Shown here: positions 1 through 9,406 of the stretch, in pieces
Numbering within the stretch: the stretch's first letter is position 1
Layout: each line of letters starts with the position of its first letter
NCBI RefSeq assembly: GCF_000519325.1
Contig: NZ_KI912613.1
Span: 5,455,553-5,519,552, forward strand
DNA from: Patulibacter minatonensis DSM 18081
GTDB lineage: Bacteria > Actinomycetota > Thermoleophilia > Solirubrobacterales > Solirubrobacteraceae
DNA: 64,000 nt
Direction: 5' to 3'
Notes under the pieces: model-generated
The model's input: the letters and a program-made list of their open reading frames with translations, nothing else
What the model was told of the DNA's origin: nothing
Database searches by the model: none
Position numbers and translations under genes: made by a program

Positions 1-23
1 GACGCTCCGGGCCGTCCCCCGCC

Positions 24-896
24 CTACGCCCTCGGGCTCGGCTGGGCCTCCAGCCTGGTCATCGTGACCTTCACGCCGGGCTCGGCCATCGCCTGTCCGC
101 GGTAGACCCCGCGGACCGGCGGGACGTCCTGGTAGAAGCGCCCGTGACCGATCTTGACGTGCCGCGCGCCGGCGAGCACGCCGTTGGTGGGGTCCGCGCC
201 GACCCACACCGGGTCCTCGCTGCCGCTGCCGGGCAGGAGGGCCTCGACCCACGCGTGGGTCTCGACCTCCATCGAGTCGTCGCCCCCCTCGGGGTCCGAG
301 GCCCACAGGTAGCCGGACACGTACCGCGCCGCGATCCCGTGGGCGCGCAGCAGCACCGTGCCCAGGTGCGCGAAGTCCTGGCAGACGCCGCCGCCCTGGT
401 CCAGCAGGTCGTCGACGGTCGACCCGACGAACGTCGCCTGGGTGTCGTAGACGAAGCGGTCGCGGAGGAGCTCGGTGGTGAGCCGCAGGGTCGCCAGCGG
501 CGACGTGGCCCGCGTCAGGTCCACGAGCTCCGCGGTCCGCTCGGGCCGGGGCTCCTGGCCGGTCGGCAGCAGGAACTCGCCGGCCACCGTCTCGTAGGCG
601 GTCGTCCGCAGCGCGTCCCACTCGGCCTCCGGCGGCTCGTCCGGCTCGGTCGTCGTGACCCGGGCGCGGACCTCGATCGAGAGGTGGTCGTGGGGCCGGT
701 CGATGCCGAACTCCACGACCTCCGCGCCGAAGTAGTCGACGTAGCGGTGCAGGCGGGTCTCCGGGTCCGTGCGGACGTGGAACTCGTCGCAGCGCTGGAC
801 CGGGGTGGTGGCGGGACGGGCCCGGATCGCGTTGAGGTTGTCGATCACCTCCCCGTCGTAGCGGTACTCGGTGACGTAGTCGATGCCGAAATGCAC
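24..896 (-). CDS. transglutaminase-like family protein
   Basis: Papain-fold transglutaminase-like protein of about 290 residues, last gene of a three-gene operon with an alpha-E protein and a circularly permuted ATP-grasp protein. The N-terminal half is the beta-rich domain that precedes the protease-like core in this family. The core shows the Cys in GGGVCQDFAH, the His in ETHAWVEA and the Asp in ADPTN, so the Cys-His-Asp triad is complete. The GTG at 894-896 is chosen because the protein then opens with VHFGIDYVTEYRYDG, the usual start of this family; the reading frame stays open far upstream but overlaps the alpha-E gene. The family is predicted to act on peptides or amide bonds in the cytoplasm; the substrate is unknown. 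Confidence 0.88.
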   Translation of the reverse strand: MHFGIDYVTEYRYDGEVIDNLNAIRARPATTPVQRCDEFHVRTDPETRLHRYVDYFGAEVVEFGIDRPHDHLSIEVRARVTTTEPDEPPEAEWDALRTTAYETVAGEFLLPTGQEPRPERTAELVDLTRATSPLATLRLTTELLRDRFVYDTQATFVGSTVDDLLDQGGGVCQDFAHLGTVLLRAHGIAARYVSGYLWASDPEGGDDSMEVETHAWVEALLPGSGSEDPVWVGADPTNGVLAGARHVKIGHGRFYQDVPPVRGVYRGQAMAEPGVKVTMTRLEAQPSPRA

Positions 897-928
897 GGTG
901 GTGGTCTCCGTCGTCGTCGCTGGTCGCC

Positions 929-1891
929 CTAGGCGACGCTGAAGGCGGTGGGTCGGAGGGCTCCGGAGAAGTAGCGCTCGGAGATGTCGCGGTCGACCGC
1001 GTCGAGCTCGCCCTGCACGACGACCGACTGCTCGACGAGCACGTTGCGGTCGGCGAAGGCGAGGCTCCGGCGGTGGAAGTCGAGGTCGGCGGCCAGGCGC
1101 GAGAGGCGCAGGACCGGCGGGCTGTGGCGGGAGGCGACGTCCGCCTGGTCCAGGGCCTCGAGCACCGCGGAGACGTGGGCCGCCACCGCATTGGGGTAGT
1201 CGCGCTCGAAGAGCAGGAACCGGGCGACGTGCGGGGTGTCCGGCGGACCGGCGGCGCCGCGGCGGAAGGCCTGCTCGCCGCCGACGGCACGCAGCAGGGC
1301 GTGCGCCTGGCCGTCGCTCTCGCCGTCGTCGCCCGTCCGCTGCCCGCCGGCCGGGAGGACCACGCGGAGCATGCGCAGGAGGACGCTGGCGCCCTCGAGG
1401 CGCTCGCCGGCCGCGAGGAACGCGCTGGCCTCGTCGCGGAGCATCGTGCGGCCCACGAGGCCCCAGAAGAGCGTGCAGCGCTCCCGCACGGCGCGGAAGG
1501 CGACCGACGGGTCGTGGAGCAGCGCGTCGGGCGACACGGCGAGGAGCTCCAGGGAGAGCGAGTTGATGGCCTCCCACATGTCCTGCGGGACGACGTCGCG
1601 CAAGGCCTTGGCGCTCTCGCGGGCGCGGCGGACGCAGGCGACCACGGAGGCGTCCTGCGTCGGGTCGAGCATCAGGCGCTGGAGGGCGTCGCCCGCCTGC
1701 ACGCGGCGGCCGTCCCACTCGGCGCCCATGATCGCCATGACCGGGCCCCAGGAGAGATTGACGCCGACGGGGTCGTCGGGCCGGCCCTGGAGGTCGGCGG
1801 CGAAGACCCCCTCGAGCATGCGCGCGGTGTGCTCGGCGCGCGAGACGTAGCGGCCGAGCCAGTAGAGCTCGTGGCCGATCCGGGCGAGCAT
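929..1891 (-). CDS. alpha-E domain protein (DUF403 family)
   Basis: Alpha-helical protein of 320 residues of the alpha-E / DUF403 family. It starts with the typical MLARIGHELYWLGRYVSRAEHTAR motif region, in which the ELYWLGRY and RAEH residues are the family hallmark. The ATG shares its A with the TGA stop of the upstream ATP-grasp gene (TGATG), so the two are translationally coupled. The downstream transglutaminase gene starts 33 bases after this stop. The family is repeatedly found in this three-gene arrangement and has been predicted to take part in peptide ligation or protein tagging with the ATP-grasp partner; no reaction is established. Family assignment is firm, function is not. Confidence 0.9.
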   Translation of the reverse strand: MLARIGHELYWLGRYVSRAEHTARMLEGVFAADLQGRPDDPVGVNLSWGPVMAIMGAEWDGRRVQAGDALQRLMLDPTQDASVVACVRRARESAKALRDVVPQDMWEAINSLSLELLAVSPDALLHDPSVAFRAVRERCTLFWGLVGRTMLRDEASAFLAAGERLEGASVLLRMLRVVLPAGGQRTGDDGESDGQAHALLRAVGGEQAFRRGAAGPPDTPHVARFLLFERDYPNAVAAHVSAVLEALDQADVASRHSPPVLRLSRLAADLDFHRRSLAFADRNVLVEQSVVVQGELDAVDRDISERYFSGALRPTAFSVA

Positions 1892-3495
1892 CAGACGTCC
1901 TCCCCTTCCGTGATGTCGCGGGTCTGCTGCTGCTGCTGGCTCTGGCCGACCCAGGCGCTGTCCCAGCGGACCTCGGGCAGCGACGGCAGCAGGCGCTCGC
2001 CCTGCGCGGGGGCGTCCGCGGCCTCCGGGTCCGGCTCGGGCGAATCCGACTCGAGCACCCAGGTGTCCTTGGACCCGCCGCCCATCGACGAGTTGACGAG
2101 CATCGAACCCGGGGTCATCGCCACGCGGGTCAGGCCGCCGGGGATCACGCGGATCGACTCGCCGAAGACCGCGAACGGCCGCAGGTCGACGTGGCGGGGC
2201 GAGAGGCTGCCGTCCTCGAGGACCGTCGGGACCGTCGAGAGCTTCACGACCTCCTGGCCGATCCACTTGGCCGGGTTGACCATCACGTCCTTGCGGAGCT
2301 GGTCGAGCTCGGCCTTCGTGGCGTGCGGCCCGATCACGACGCCCTTGCCGCCCGACTCGCTGGTCGGCTTGACGACGAGCTCGTCGAGGTGGTCCATGAC
2401 GTGCGCGAGGTCGTCGGGGCGGTCCATCCGGTACGTCGGGACGTTCTGGAGGATCGGTTCCTCCCCCAGGTAGAACCGGATCATGTCCGGGACGTAGGGG
2501 TAGATCGCCTTGTCGTCGGCGACGCCGGTGCCGAAGGCGTTGGCGACCGCGACGGTGCCCGCGCGGTACGCGCGCAGGAGGCCCGGGACGCCGATCACGG
2601 AGTCCGGGCGGAAGTCGAGCGGGTCGCAGAACTCGTCGTCGAGGCGGCGGTAGATCGCGTGGACGCGCTCGAGCCCGCGGGTCGTCCGCATGTAACAGAC
2701 GTCGCCGCGCACGACGAGGTCGGAGGCCTGGACGAGCTCGACGCCCATCTGGTGCGCGAGGAACGCGTGCTCGAAGTACGCCGGGTTCAGCGGGCCCGGG
2801 GTCCAGACCACGACCGTGGCCTCGCCCTCGTCGGCCGGCGCGACCGCGCGCAGGGCCTCGAGCAGGACCTGGGGGTAGTGGTCGACCGGCCGGACGCGGT
2901 AGCCCGAGAACAGGCGCGGCGCCAGGCGGGTCATCGCCTGCCGGTTGGCGAGGACGTACGAGATGCCCGACGGCGTGCGGACGTTGTCCTCGAGGACCCG
3001 CCACGTGCCGTCGGCGTCGCGGACGAGGTCGAGGCCCGCGATGTGGGTGTAGACGCCGCCCGGGGGCCGGACGCCGTCGACCTGGCGGGCGAAGTGCGAG
3101 CGCGAGACGATCAGGCGCCACGGGACGATGCCCTCGCGGACGATCTCGCGCCCGTGGTAGACGTCGTCGATGAACTGGTTCAGCGCGCGGATGCGCTGGG
3201 CGAGCCCGCGCTTGATCACGGACCAGTCGTCGGCGTCGATGACGCGGGGCACGAGGTCGAGCGGGAACGGGCGGTCGACGGCCTGGCCGTCCGGGCCGAT
3301 CGTGTCGAACGTGATGCCCGCCTGGATGAAGTTCGCGTCGCGGCGCCGGCCGAGCGCCGCGAGCTGCTCGGGCTCCAGGGAGCCCACGGCCTCCATCAGC
3401 TGGGTCAGGTGGTCGCGGGGGGCCCCGGAGGCCGTCACGGCCTCGTCGTAGATCCCCTCCGGGCCTTCGTACGACAGGGTCGGTCCGTTCGGCAT
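1891..3495 (-). CDS. circularly permuted ATP-grasp family protein
   Basis: About 534 residues; first gene of the ATP-grasp / alpha-E / transglutaminase operon. It matches the circularly permuted ATP-grasp type 2 family (DUF404/DUF407): N-terminal YEGPEGIYDE region, then GVYTHIAGLDLVRD, the metal/ATP region EDNVRTPSGISYVLANR, and the C-terminal KPTSESGGKGVVIGPHA. Such enzymes are predicted amide-bond-forming ligases. Start choice: an in-frame GTG at 3507 precedes ATG 3495, but a TAGTGT box (3504-3509) overlaps the GTG and sits 8 nt before the ATG, as for other leaderless genes here, so the ATG is preferred. The C-terminus is Gln-rich near the stop (QSQQQQQT). Confidence 0.9.
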   Translation of the reverse strand: MPNGPTLSYEGPEGIYDEAVTASGAPRDHLTQLMEAVGSLEPEQLAALGRRRDANFIQAGITFDTIGPDGQAVDRPFPLDLVPRVIDADDWSVIKRGLAQRIRALNQFIDDVYHGREIVREGIVPWRLIVSRSHFARQVDGVRPPGGVYTHIAGLDLVRDADGTWRVLEDNVRTPSGISYVLANRQAMTRLAPRLFSGYRVRPVDHYPQVLLEALRAVAPADEGEATVVVWTPGPLNPAYFEHAFLAHQMGVELVQASDLVVRGDVCYMRTTRGLERVHAIYRRLDDEFCDPLDFRPDSVIGVPGLLRAYRAGTVAVANAFGTGVADDKAIYPYVPDMIRFYLGEEPILQNVPTYRMDRPDDLAHVMDHLDELVVKPTSESGGKGVVIGPHATKAELDQLRKDVMVNPAKWIGQEVVKLSTVPTVLEDGSLSPRHVDLRPFAVFGESIRVIPGGLTRVAMTPGSMLVNSSMGGGSKDTWVLESDSPEPDPEAADAPAQGERLLPSLPEVRWDSAWVGQSQQQQQTRDITEGEDV

Positions 3496-3631
3496 CGACC
3501 CCGACACTAACGGGCTTCCGGGCCGGGGCGGTTGCGCCGGGAGGCCAGCCGCGACCGGGGCGGCTGCGACGCCGGGAGCACCGGCCGGGGCCCCGAATGG
3601 GGTGTCTCCGCGGCGGGTAGAGAGGACGGAC

Positions 3632-5257
3632 TCAATCGTCCGTCGGCACCATCACGACCGTCTCCTCCGACCGGCCGCGGAGCGTCTCGTCGTGATCGCG
3701 ACGCCAGCGGGCGCGCTCGGCGGCCGACGCCCGGTCGACGAGGCGTCCCGCCGCGACGGTCATGGCGGCGGTGTCCTTCGCCACCTCCGTCAGCCGGGCG
3801 GCCTCGTTGATCGGGTCGCCGATCACCGTGTACTCGAGGCGCTGCTCGGTCCCGATGTAGCCGGCGACCGCGACGCCGCCGCTGACGCCGACGCCCGCGC
3901 GGAGCTCGGGGACCTCGTCGCGGAGCCTGCGGGCGAGCTCGCGGGCCGCGCGGAGGGCGCGGTCGGGGGCGTCGTCCTGGGCGACCGGGGCGCCGAAGAC
4001 GACGAGCGCGGCGTCGCCCTGGAACTTGTTGACCCAGCCCCCGTGGTCGGCGACGGTGCCGACGACGACGGCGAAGAAGCGGTTCAGGGCCGACACGACC
4101 TCGTCGGGCGCGCGCTCGGCGGCCAGGGTCGTCGAGCCGACGATGTCGACGAACAGCGCGCAGACCTCGCGCGACTCGCCTCCGAGTCGGACCTCCTGCT
4201 GCAGCGCGGCGCGGGCGACGTCCTCCCCCACGTGCCGGCCGAAGAGGTCGCGCAGGCGGGCGCGGTCCTGCAGGTCGGTGGCCATGCGGTTGAAGCCGTC
4301 CTGCAGCCGGCCGAGGTCGCTGGCGTCGTAGACCGGGATCCTGACGTCGAGATCACCGCGCCGCACCTGCTCCATGCCGCGCCGGACGGTGCGGGTCGGA
4401 TCCGCCACGGCACGGGCGGCGAGGAGCTCGACGGCGAGCCCGAAGACGAGCGCGACGCCGCCGAGGACGATCATCGCGAGCGCCATGCGGCCGGTCGTGA
4501 CGCCCCGGGAGTCGACGGTGGCCAGCACCCCGATGATCACGACACCGAGGACCGGCGCGCCGGTGGCCGTCGCCCAGCCCAGCAGCTGCCGGCGCGTGAT
4601 CCCCGGCAGGACGGCCTGGTCGAGCCCGCCGGCCTGCAGTGCGATCGCCGCGACCGGCCGGAGCAGCCGCTCGGTGACGAGGTAGCCGAACGCCGCCATC
4701 GTCATCCCGGTCATGAGCGTGACGAGGAAGACGCGGAGCGCCAGGAGCGCCGTGGTCGGGCCGTCCGCGTCGGACTGCCAGACGTTGAAGAGCGTGAACA
4801 GCACCGCCGCGAGCGCCCAGGCCGACCCCAGCATCACGAGCACGCGGACCGGGGCGCGCAGCAGCTGCCGGATCTCGTGCTCCTTCGGATCGCGGTCCAG
4901 TTGGATCCAGCGGTTGACCGAGCCCATCGCGCGGTTCGACCACCAGAGCACCCACGGGATCACCACGAGGAGGAAGCCCAGGAGGAACCACGCGTTGCCG
5001 CCCAGGGCGTCGCGCGCGGCGTCCGTCGCCCTGCCGGGGACCACGAAGACGATCAGGAGCATCGTGATGCCCGCCGACACGAAGTTCGCGATCAGGAGGA
5101 CCACGACCAGGACCAGGTGCATGACCCGGACGACGAAGCCGTCGCTCGAGACGACCCGGCGAAGGATCGCGGTCAGCCCGCGCAGGCGCCGGGACGTGAA
5201 GCCGTGCGGCGCGAGGTCCTCGGGCCCCGGGTCCCGGGGCGGCGTCGGGTCAGGCAC
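3632..5257 (-). CDS. membrane-bound class III adenylate/guanylate cyclase
   Basis: 541 residues. About six hydrophobic segments (roughly 44-70, 90-106, 136-159, 170-195, 233-249, 258-283) lead into a HAMP-like segment (about 284-335) and a C-terminal class III cyclase domain. Metal-binding aspartates are D371 (FVDIVGSTT) and D415 (FQGDAAL). K411 in NKFQGD and the Asp in IGDPINEAAR are the adenine-selecting pair, and the Asn and Arg of that motif are the transition-state residues, so the site looks complete and specific for ATP. This is the six-TM-HAMP-cyclase layout of mycobacterial Rv1318c-Rv1320c proteins. GTG start; no good ribosome site is evident. It stands alone, with an unassigned signal. 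Confidence 0.9.
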   Translation of the reverse strand: MPDPTPPRDPGPEDLAPHGFTSRRLRGLTAILRRVVSSDGFVVRVMHLVLVVVLLIANFVSAGITMLLIVFVVPGRATDAARDALGGNAWFLLGFLLVVIPWVLWWSNRAMGSVNRWIQLDRDPKEHEIRQLLRAPVRVLVMLGSAWALAAVLFTLFNVWQSDADGPTTALLALRVFLVTLMTGMTMAAFGYLVTERLLRPVAAIALQAGGLDQAVLPGITRRQLLGWATATGAPVLGVVIIGVLATVDSRGVTTGRMALAMIVLGGVALVFGLAVELLAARAVADPTRTVRRGMEQVRRGDLDVRIPVYDASDLGRLQDGFNRMATDLQDRARLRDLFGRHVGEDVARAALQQEVRLGGESREVCALFVDIVGSTTLAAERAPDEVVSALNRFFAVVVGTVADHGGWVNKFQGDAALVVFGAPVAQDDAPDRALRAARELARRLRDEVPELRAGVGVSGGVAVAGYIGTEQRLEYTVIGDPINEAARLTEVAKDTAAMTVAAGRLVDRASAAERARWRRDHDETLRGRSEETVVMVPTDD

Positions 5258-5374
5258 GCGGAGCCCCGTGGGGAGTTGGGCGGGACCCGCGCATGGCGCG
5301 GACCCTACCGGCGGTCCGTCCCGCCGCGGACGACGCCGGACCGACGGGCGCCCGCCGGCCCGGCCGAGCGACCG

Positions 5375-6838
5375 TCACTGCAGGGCCGAGGTCAGCCGCG
5401 CGAGGTTGTCGACGACCTTCGACACCGGGTTCCTGGCGAGGTGCGCGTCGAGCGTCAGCTCGGTGCTGACGCTCCGGTAGTGGTCCTCGACGGCACGCAC
5501 CTCGTCGGTGAACGTCCGGCCGCTGACGAGCACCGAGAGCTCCATGTTCAGGCCGAAGGACCGCATGTCCATGTTGCTCGACCCGATCACCGCGACCTCC
5601 TCGTCGATCGTCAGGTGCTTGGCGTGGAGGATGTACGGCGCCGGGTACTGATGGATGCGGACGCCCGCCCGCAGCAGGGCCTCGTAGTAGGACCGCTGGG
5701 CGTGGAAGACGAGGGGTTGGTCGCCGATCTCCGACACGAAGAGCTCGACGTCCACGCCGCGCTGGGCGGCGGTCGTGACGGCCTCGAGCAGCGACTCGTC
5801 GGGCACGAAGTACGGGCTCGTGATCGAGATGCGGCGGGCGGCGTTGTAGAGGAGCGCGTTGAAGAGCTTGAGGTTGTTCTCGCCGTCGAACCCCGGGCCG
5901 CTCGGGACGACCTGGCACTCGAGCGACGTCAGCGCCTCGCGCGGGTCGACCGGGCCGATCTCGCCCTCCAGCGCCTCGTCCGTCTCGCTGAACCAGTCCG
6001 TGATGAAGAGCGCGTTGACGCCGCCGACGATCGGCCCCTCGAAGCGGACCATGAGCTCCTGCCACCGGAGGCCGCGGCGCTTGTTGGCCCGCTTGTCGTA
6101 GCTGCGGTCGATGAGGTTCTGGGAGCCGACGAACGCGACGTCGCCGTCGACGACCAGGAGCTTGCGGTGGTTGCGCAGGTCCGGCCGCTGGTAGCGGAGG
6201 CGGTAGGGCTGGACCGGCAGCATCGGGTGCCACTCGACGCCGATCCGGCGCAGGTGGCGCAGCGTGCGGCGGTATCTCGGGGTGCGCAGCGAGCCGATGT
6301 GGTCGAAGAGGACCTTGACCGACACGCCGCGCTCCACCGCGGCCTCCATCGCGTCGAAGAACGGGGCCGTCGCCCTGTCCGAGGAGAGGATGTAGAACTC
6401 GCAATGGACATAGGTCGTCGCCGCGCCGATCGCCGCCGTCATCGCGGCCAGCGACTCCTCGTAGTCCTCGATCAGGTGGGCGTGGTTGCCCGTCACGAGC
6501 GGCATCGCACCGAGGTTGCGGTTCAGGTGCACCACCGACTGCAGCCACGGCGGGCCGGGATCGTCCTCCGGCACGTCCTCCATGCCCTTCGTGCGCTCGA
6601 GGATCATCCGGTTGACCTCGCGCTGCTTCCGGCGCCGGTGCTCGGGGAGCTTCGGGTTGCCGATCAGCAGGAACGCGATCACCCCGAGGTACGGGATGAG
6701 GAAGATCGCCATCAACCACGCCATCGCCGACGCCGGACGGCGGTTGACGGGGACGACGACGATCGCGACCAGCCGCACCGCGAGCCCGATCAGGTCGAGC
6801 GCGAGGGTGCTGTGGAGGAGGAGGTACGGGAGGTCCAC
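5375..6838 (-). CDS. cls: cardiolipin synthase, phospholipase D type
   Basis: 487 residues. Two N-terminal membrane segments (about 4-25 and 34-57) are followed by two phospholipase D catalytic repeats. The HKD motifs are HRKLLVVDGDVAFVGSQN and HAKHLTIDEEVAVIGSSN, each with His, Lys and Asp in the right spacing. The enzyme transfers a phosphatidyl group between two phosphatidylglycerols (bacterial type) to make cardiolipin at the inner membrane. The GTG start is supported by a TAGCGT box at 6845-6850, 6 nt upstream, consistent with a leaderless transcript. pgsA, which supplies phosphatidylglycerol precursors, is elsewhere in the window (43432-43977). Related PLD proteins can have other headgroup substrates, so cardiolipin specificity is inferred from family. 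Confidence 0.9.
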   Translation of the reverse strand: MDLPYLLLHSTLALDLIGLAVRLVAIVVVPVNRRPASAMAWLMAIFLIPYLGVIAFLLIGNPKLPEHRRRKQREVNRMILERTKGMEDVPEDDPGPPWLQSVVHLNRNLGAMPLVTGNHAHLIEDYEESLAAMTAAIGAATTYVHCEFYILSSDRATAPFFDAMEAAVERGVSVKVLFDHIGSLRTPRYRRTLRHLRRIGVEWHPMLPVQPYRLRYQRPDLRNHRKLLVVDGDVAFVGSQNLIDRSYDKRANKRRGLRWQELMVRFEGPIVGGVNALFITDWFSETDEALEGEIGPVDPREALTSLECQVVPSGPGFDGENNLKLFNALLYNAARRISITSPYFVPDESLLEAVTTAAQRGVDVELFVSEIGDQPLVFHAQRSYYEALLRAGVRIHQYPAPYILHAKHLTIDEEVAVIGSSNMDMRSFGLNMELSVLVSGRTFTDEVRAVEDHYRSVSTELTLDAHLARNPVSKVVDNLARLTSALQ

Positions 6839-6954
6839 GGCGCCACGCTACCGGCGGGGTGCCGCGAAGCACGCCGCCGGACGCGCGCGCCCGGCGCGCG
6901 TACGGCGCAGGCCGGACCCAGCGCGGACGGGCCGTGCCACGGGCCGGTCCAGGA

Positions 6955-7803
6955 TCAGTGCGCGGGGGTCTCGCCCGGGTCCGCGGCGAGCGGTGCGCCG
7001 TGGCCGACCGGGCCGCAGGAGTGCACGCCGCCGTCCACGTGCAGGATCTCGCCGGAGATCGCGCGGGCCAGCGGGGAGAGCAGGAACAGCACCGCGTCGG
7101 CGGTCGGCGTCGGGTCGGCGCCGTCCCAGCCGAGCGGGGCGGCCTCGTCCCAGCCGTCGGCCAGGAGCGAGAAGCCCGGGATGCCGCGCGCGGCGATCGT
7201 GCCGAGCGGGCCGGCGGAGACGAGGTTCGAGCGGACGCCCTGCGGTCCGGCGTACCGCGCGAGGTAGCGCGACGTGGCCTCGAGCGCCGCCTTCGCGACG
7301 CCCATCCAGTCGTAGATCGGCCAGGCGACCTGCGCGTCGAAGTCGAGGCCGACGACGGAGCCGCCGTGCTCCGACTTCGAGAGCGCCGGCAGGAGCGCTG
7401 CCGCGAGGGCCTTCAGCGAGTACGCCGAGGTCTCGAACGCGATCTTCGCGCTCTCCGGCGGGGTCTCGAGGAAGTTGCCGCCGAGGGCGTCGGACGGGGC
7501 GAACGCGATCGCGTGCAGCACGCCGTCGAGGCGGCCGTCCCAGCGGTCGTCGATCTCCTTCGCCACGGCCGCGAGGTCCTCGGGCTCGTTGACGTCGAGC
7601 TCGAGGACGTCGACCGGGGTCGGCAGCGCCTTCGCGGCGCGGTCCGTCAGGCGCTTGGGCCGGCCGAAGCCGGTGAGGAGCACCTCGGCGCCGGCCTCCT
7701 GTGCACGCGCGGCGACGTGCCAGGCGATGGAGTCCTTCGTGATCACACCGGTGATCAGCAGGCGACGGCCGGCCAGCAGGCCGGAGGGCACGGGAACGGT
7801 CAC
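6955..7803 (-). CDS. fabI: enoyl-ACP reductase (NADH), InhA-like FabI
   Basis: 282 residues. Short-chain dehydrogenase fold with GVITKDSIAWHVA near the N-terminus for NADH binding and the catalytic pair Y164 and K171 in YDWMGVAK (Y-x6-K spacing). The stretch through GVRSNLVSAGPLGT resembles mycobacterial InhA more than E. coli FabI. It reduces trans-2-enoyl-ACP in the last step of each elongation cycle. GTG start; GAGGA lies upstream, and an ATG is not available near the expected N-terminus. It is the last gene of the fatty acid cluster, 91 bases after the carboxyltransferase stop. The InhA-like active site suggests, but does not prove, sensitivity to InhA/FabI inhibitors. Confidence 0.94.
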   Translation of the reverse strand: MTVPVPSGLLAGRRLLITGVITKDSIAWHVAARAQEAGAEVLLTGFGRPKRLTDRAAKALPTPVDVLELDVNEPEDLAAVAKEIDDRWDGRLDGVLHAIAFAPSDALGGNFLETPPESAKIAFETSAYSLKALAAALLPALSKSEHGGSVVGLDFDAQVAWPIYDWMGVAKAALEATSRYLARYAGPQGVRSNLVSAGPLGTIAARGIPGFSLLADGWDEAAPLGWDGADPTPTADAVLFLLSPLARAISGEILHVDGGVHSCGPVGHGAPLAADPGETPAH

Positions 7804-7894
7804 GGACGGGTCCTCGGGGTCGTGGGGATGGGGTGCCGTCCCGCCCGCGGCCCGCCCGCGGACGGGCGGGCTCCGCGGGCGCGGGGCGGGATGC

Positions 7895-9406
7895 TCAGAT
7901 CGGCAGGTTGCGGGCGCGGTGCTCGCGCGCCGACGGGCGGCGCAGCGAGCCGAGCGCCCACACGAGGCGGTCGCGCGTGGCGGCGGGGTCGATGACCTCG
8001 TCGACGATGCCCAGCTGCGCGGCCCCCTCGGCGGTGAGGTGCTCCTCGGCGTACTCGGCGCCCAGGCGCTTCTTCTCGGCGAGCGGGTCGTCCGCCGCGG
8101 CGATCTTCCGGCGCTCGATGATGCCGACGGCCTGCTCGGGACCCATGACGCCGATCTGGGCGGAGGGCCACGCGAGGACGAGGGTCGCACCGAGAGCGCG
8201 GGAGTTCATCGCGATCTGCGCGCCGCCGAAGGCCTTGCGCAGGACGATCGTGACCTTCGGGACGTCGGCCTCGGCGAACGCGTGCACGAGCTTGGCGCCG
8301 TGGCGGATGACCGCCCCGGACTCCTGCTCGCTCCCGGGCATGAAGCCGGGGGTGTCGACGAGCACCGCCAGCGGCACCCCGAAGAGGTGGCACCAGCGGA
8401 CGAAGCGCGCGGCCTTCTGGCCGGACTCGGCGTCAAGCGTGCCGGCCATGACCTTCGGCTGGTTGGCGACGATGCCGACCGTGCGGCCGTCGATGCGGGC
8501 CAGCGCCGTGACGACGCTCGGGGCCCACGCCTCGGAGATTTCGAGGATCCGCCCGCCGTCGACGACGGCGCGGGCGACGTCGCGGACGTCGTAGCCGCGG
8601 CGCTGCTCGGCCGGGACGTGGATCGACGGGTCGAACGCCGGGGCCGGGACGGGGCGGGCCCGCGGGGGCTCCTCGCCCGACCGCTGCGGCAGGTGGCCGA
8701 GCAGCTCGCGCGTGACGCGGACCGCGTCGTCGTCGTCCTCCGCCACGAGGTGGCAGACGCCGTTCTTCTTCTGGACGTCGGGACCGCCGAGGTCCTCGGC
8801 CGTGACGTCCTCGCCCGTGACCTCGCGGACGACGCCCGGGCCGGTCAGGAACATCCGCGCGCGGCGGGTCATGATCGTGATGTCGGTGAGCGCCGGGGCG
8901 TACGCGCCGCCGCCCGCGCAGGTGCCGCAGACGACGGAGATCAGCGGCACCTGGCCGGAGAGGCGCGTCAGCGCGGCGAAGATGCGGCCGTAGCCGGCCA
9001 GGGCCTCGAGGCCCTCCTGCAGGCGGGCGCCCGCGGAGGAGATGAAGCCGACGACGGGCATGCCGGCGTCGCCCGCCATCTCGAGCAGGCGGACGATCGT
9101 GTCCGCGTGGCGCGCGCCGAGGCTGCCGCCCAGGAGGGCGGGGTCCTCGGAGAACGCGGCGACCGGGCGGCCGCCGATGGTGCCGACGCCGGCGAGGACG
9201 CCGTCACCGGGGGTCGCGCGGTCGCCGAGCGTCGGCGAGAGCACCGCGGTGCGCATCAGGCGCAGCGAGCCCGGGTCGCAGAGCGTCTCCAGGCGCTGCA
9301 GGGGCGTCAGCTCGCCCTGGCCCGGGGCCGCCGCGGCGGACTTCACCGGGGTGGCGGGGCTGGACGGGACCTGACGTGTCGATGCGGTCGCGGTGCGGGG
9401 GGTCAT
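7895..9406 (-). CDS. acyl-CoA carboxylase carboxyltransferase subunit (AccD/PccB family)
   Basis: 503 residues spanning the N and C halves of a carboxyltransferase beta-type subunit. Visible motifs are the SSAGARLQEG oxyanion region, VCGTCAGGGAYAPAL, then in the C-half VDTPGFMPGSEQE and RKAFGGAQIAMNS. No zinc ribbon precedes the domain, unlike E. coli AccD, which fits the actinobacterial AccD/PccB type. It carries carboxyl from biotin to acetyl-CoA or propionyl-CoA. Its position inside the fab operon, with its ATG overlapping the fabF stop by 4 bases (ATGA), argues for malonyl-CoA supply. The biotin carboxylase/BCCP partner is not in the window. The first 35 residues are Ala/Thr/Pro-rich and probably disordered. 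Acyl specificity cannot be read from the sequence. Confidence 0.88.
   Translation of the reverse strand: MTPRTATASTRQVPSSPATPVKSAAAAPGQGELTPLQRLETLCDPGSLRLMRTAVLSPTLGDRATPGDGVLAGVGTIGGRPVAAFSEDPALLGGSLGARHADTIVRLLEMAGDAGMPVVGFISSAGARLQEGLEALAGYGRIFAALTRLSGQVPLISVVCGTCAGGGAYAPALTDITIMTRRARMFLTGPGVVREVTGEDVTAEDLGGPDVQKKNGVCHLVAEDDDDAVRVTRELLGHLPQRSGEEPPRARPVPAPAFDPSIHVPAEQRRGYDVRDVARAVVDGGRILEISEAWAPSVVTALARIDGRTVGIVANQPKVMAGTLDAESGQKAARFVRWCHLFGVPLAVLVDTPGFMPGSEQESGAVIRHGAKLVHAFAEADVPKVTIVLRKAFGGAQIAMNSRALGATLVLAWPSAQIGVMGPEQAVGIIERRKIAAADDPLAEKKRLGAEYAEEHLTAEGAAQLGIVDEVIDPAATRDRLVWALGSLRRPSAREHRARNLPI

Noticed and set aside
3602..7267. Open frame of 1221 codons on the plus strand
   Set aside because: Antisense to the cyclase, cardiolipin synthase and fabI genes, which have clear catalytic motifs; the translation is low-complexity Arg/Asp/Val typical of a shadow frame in GC-rich DNA.
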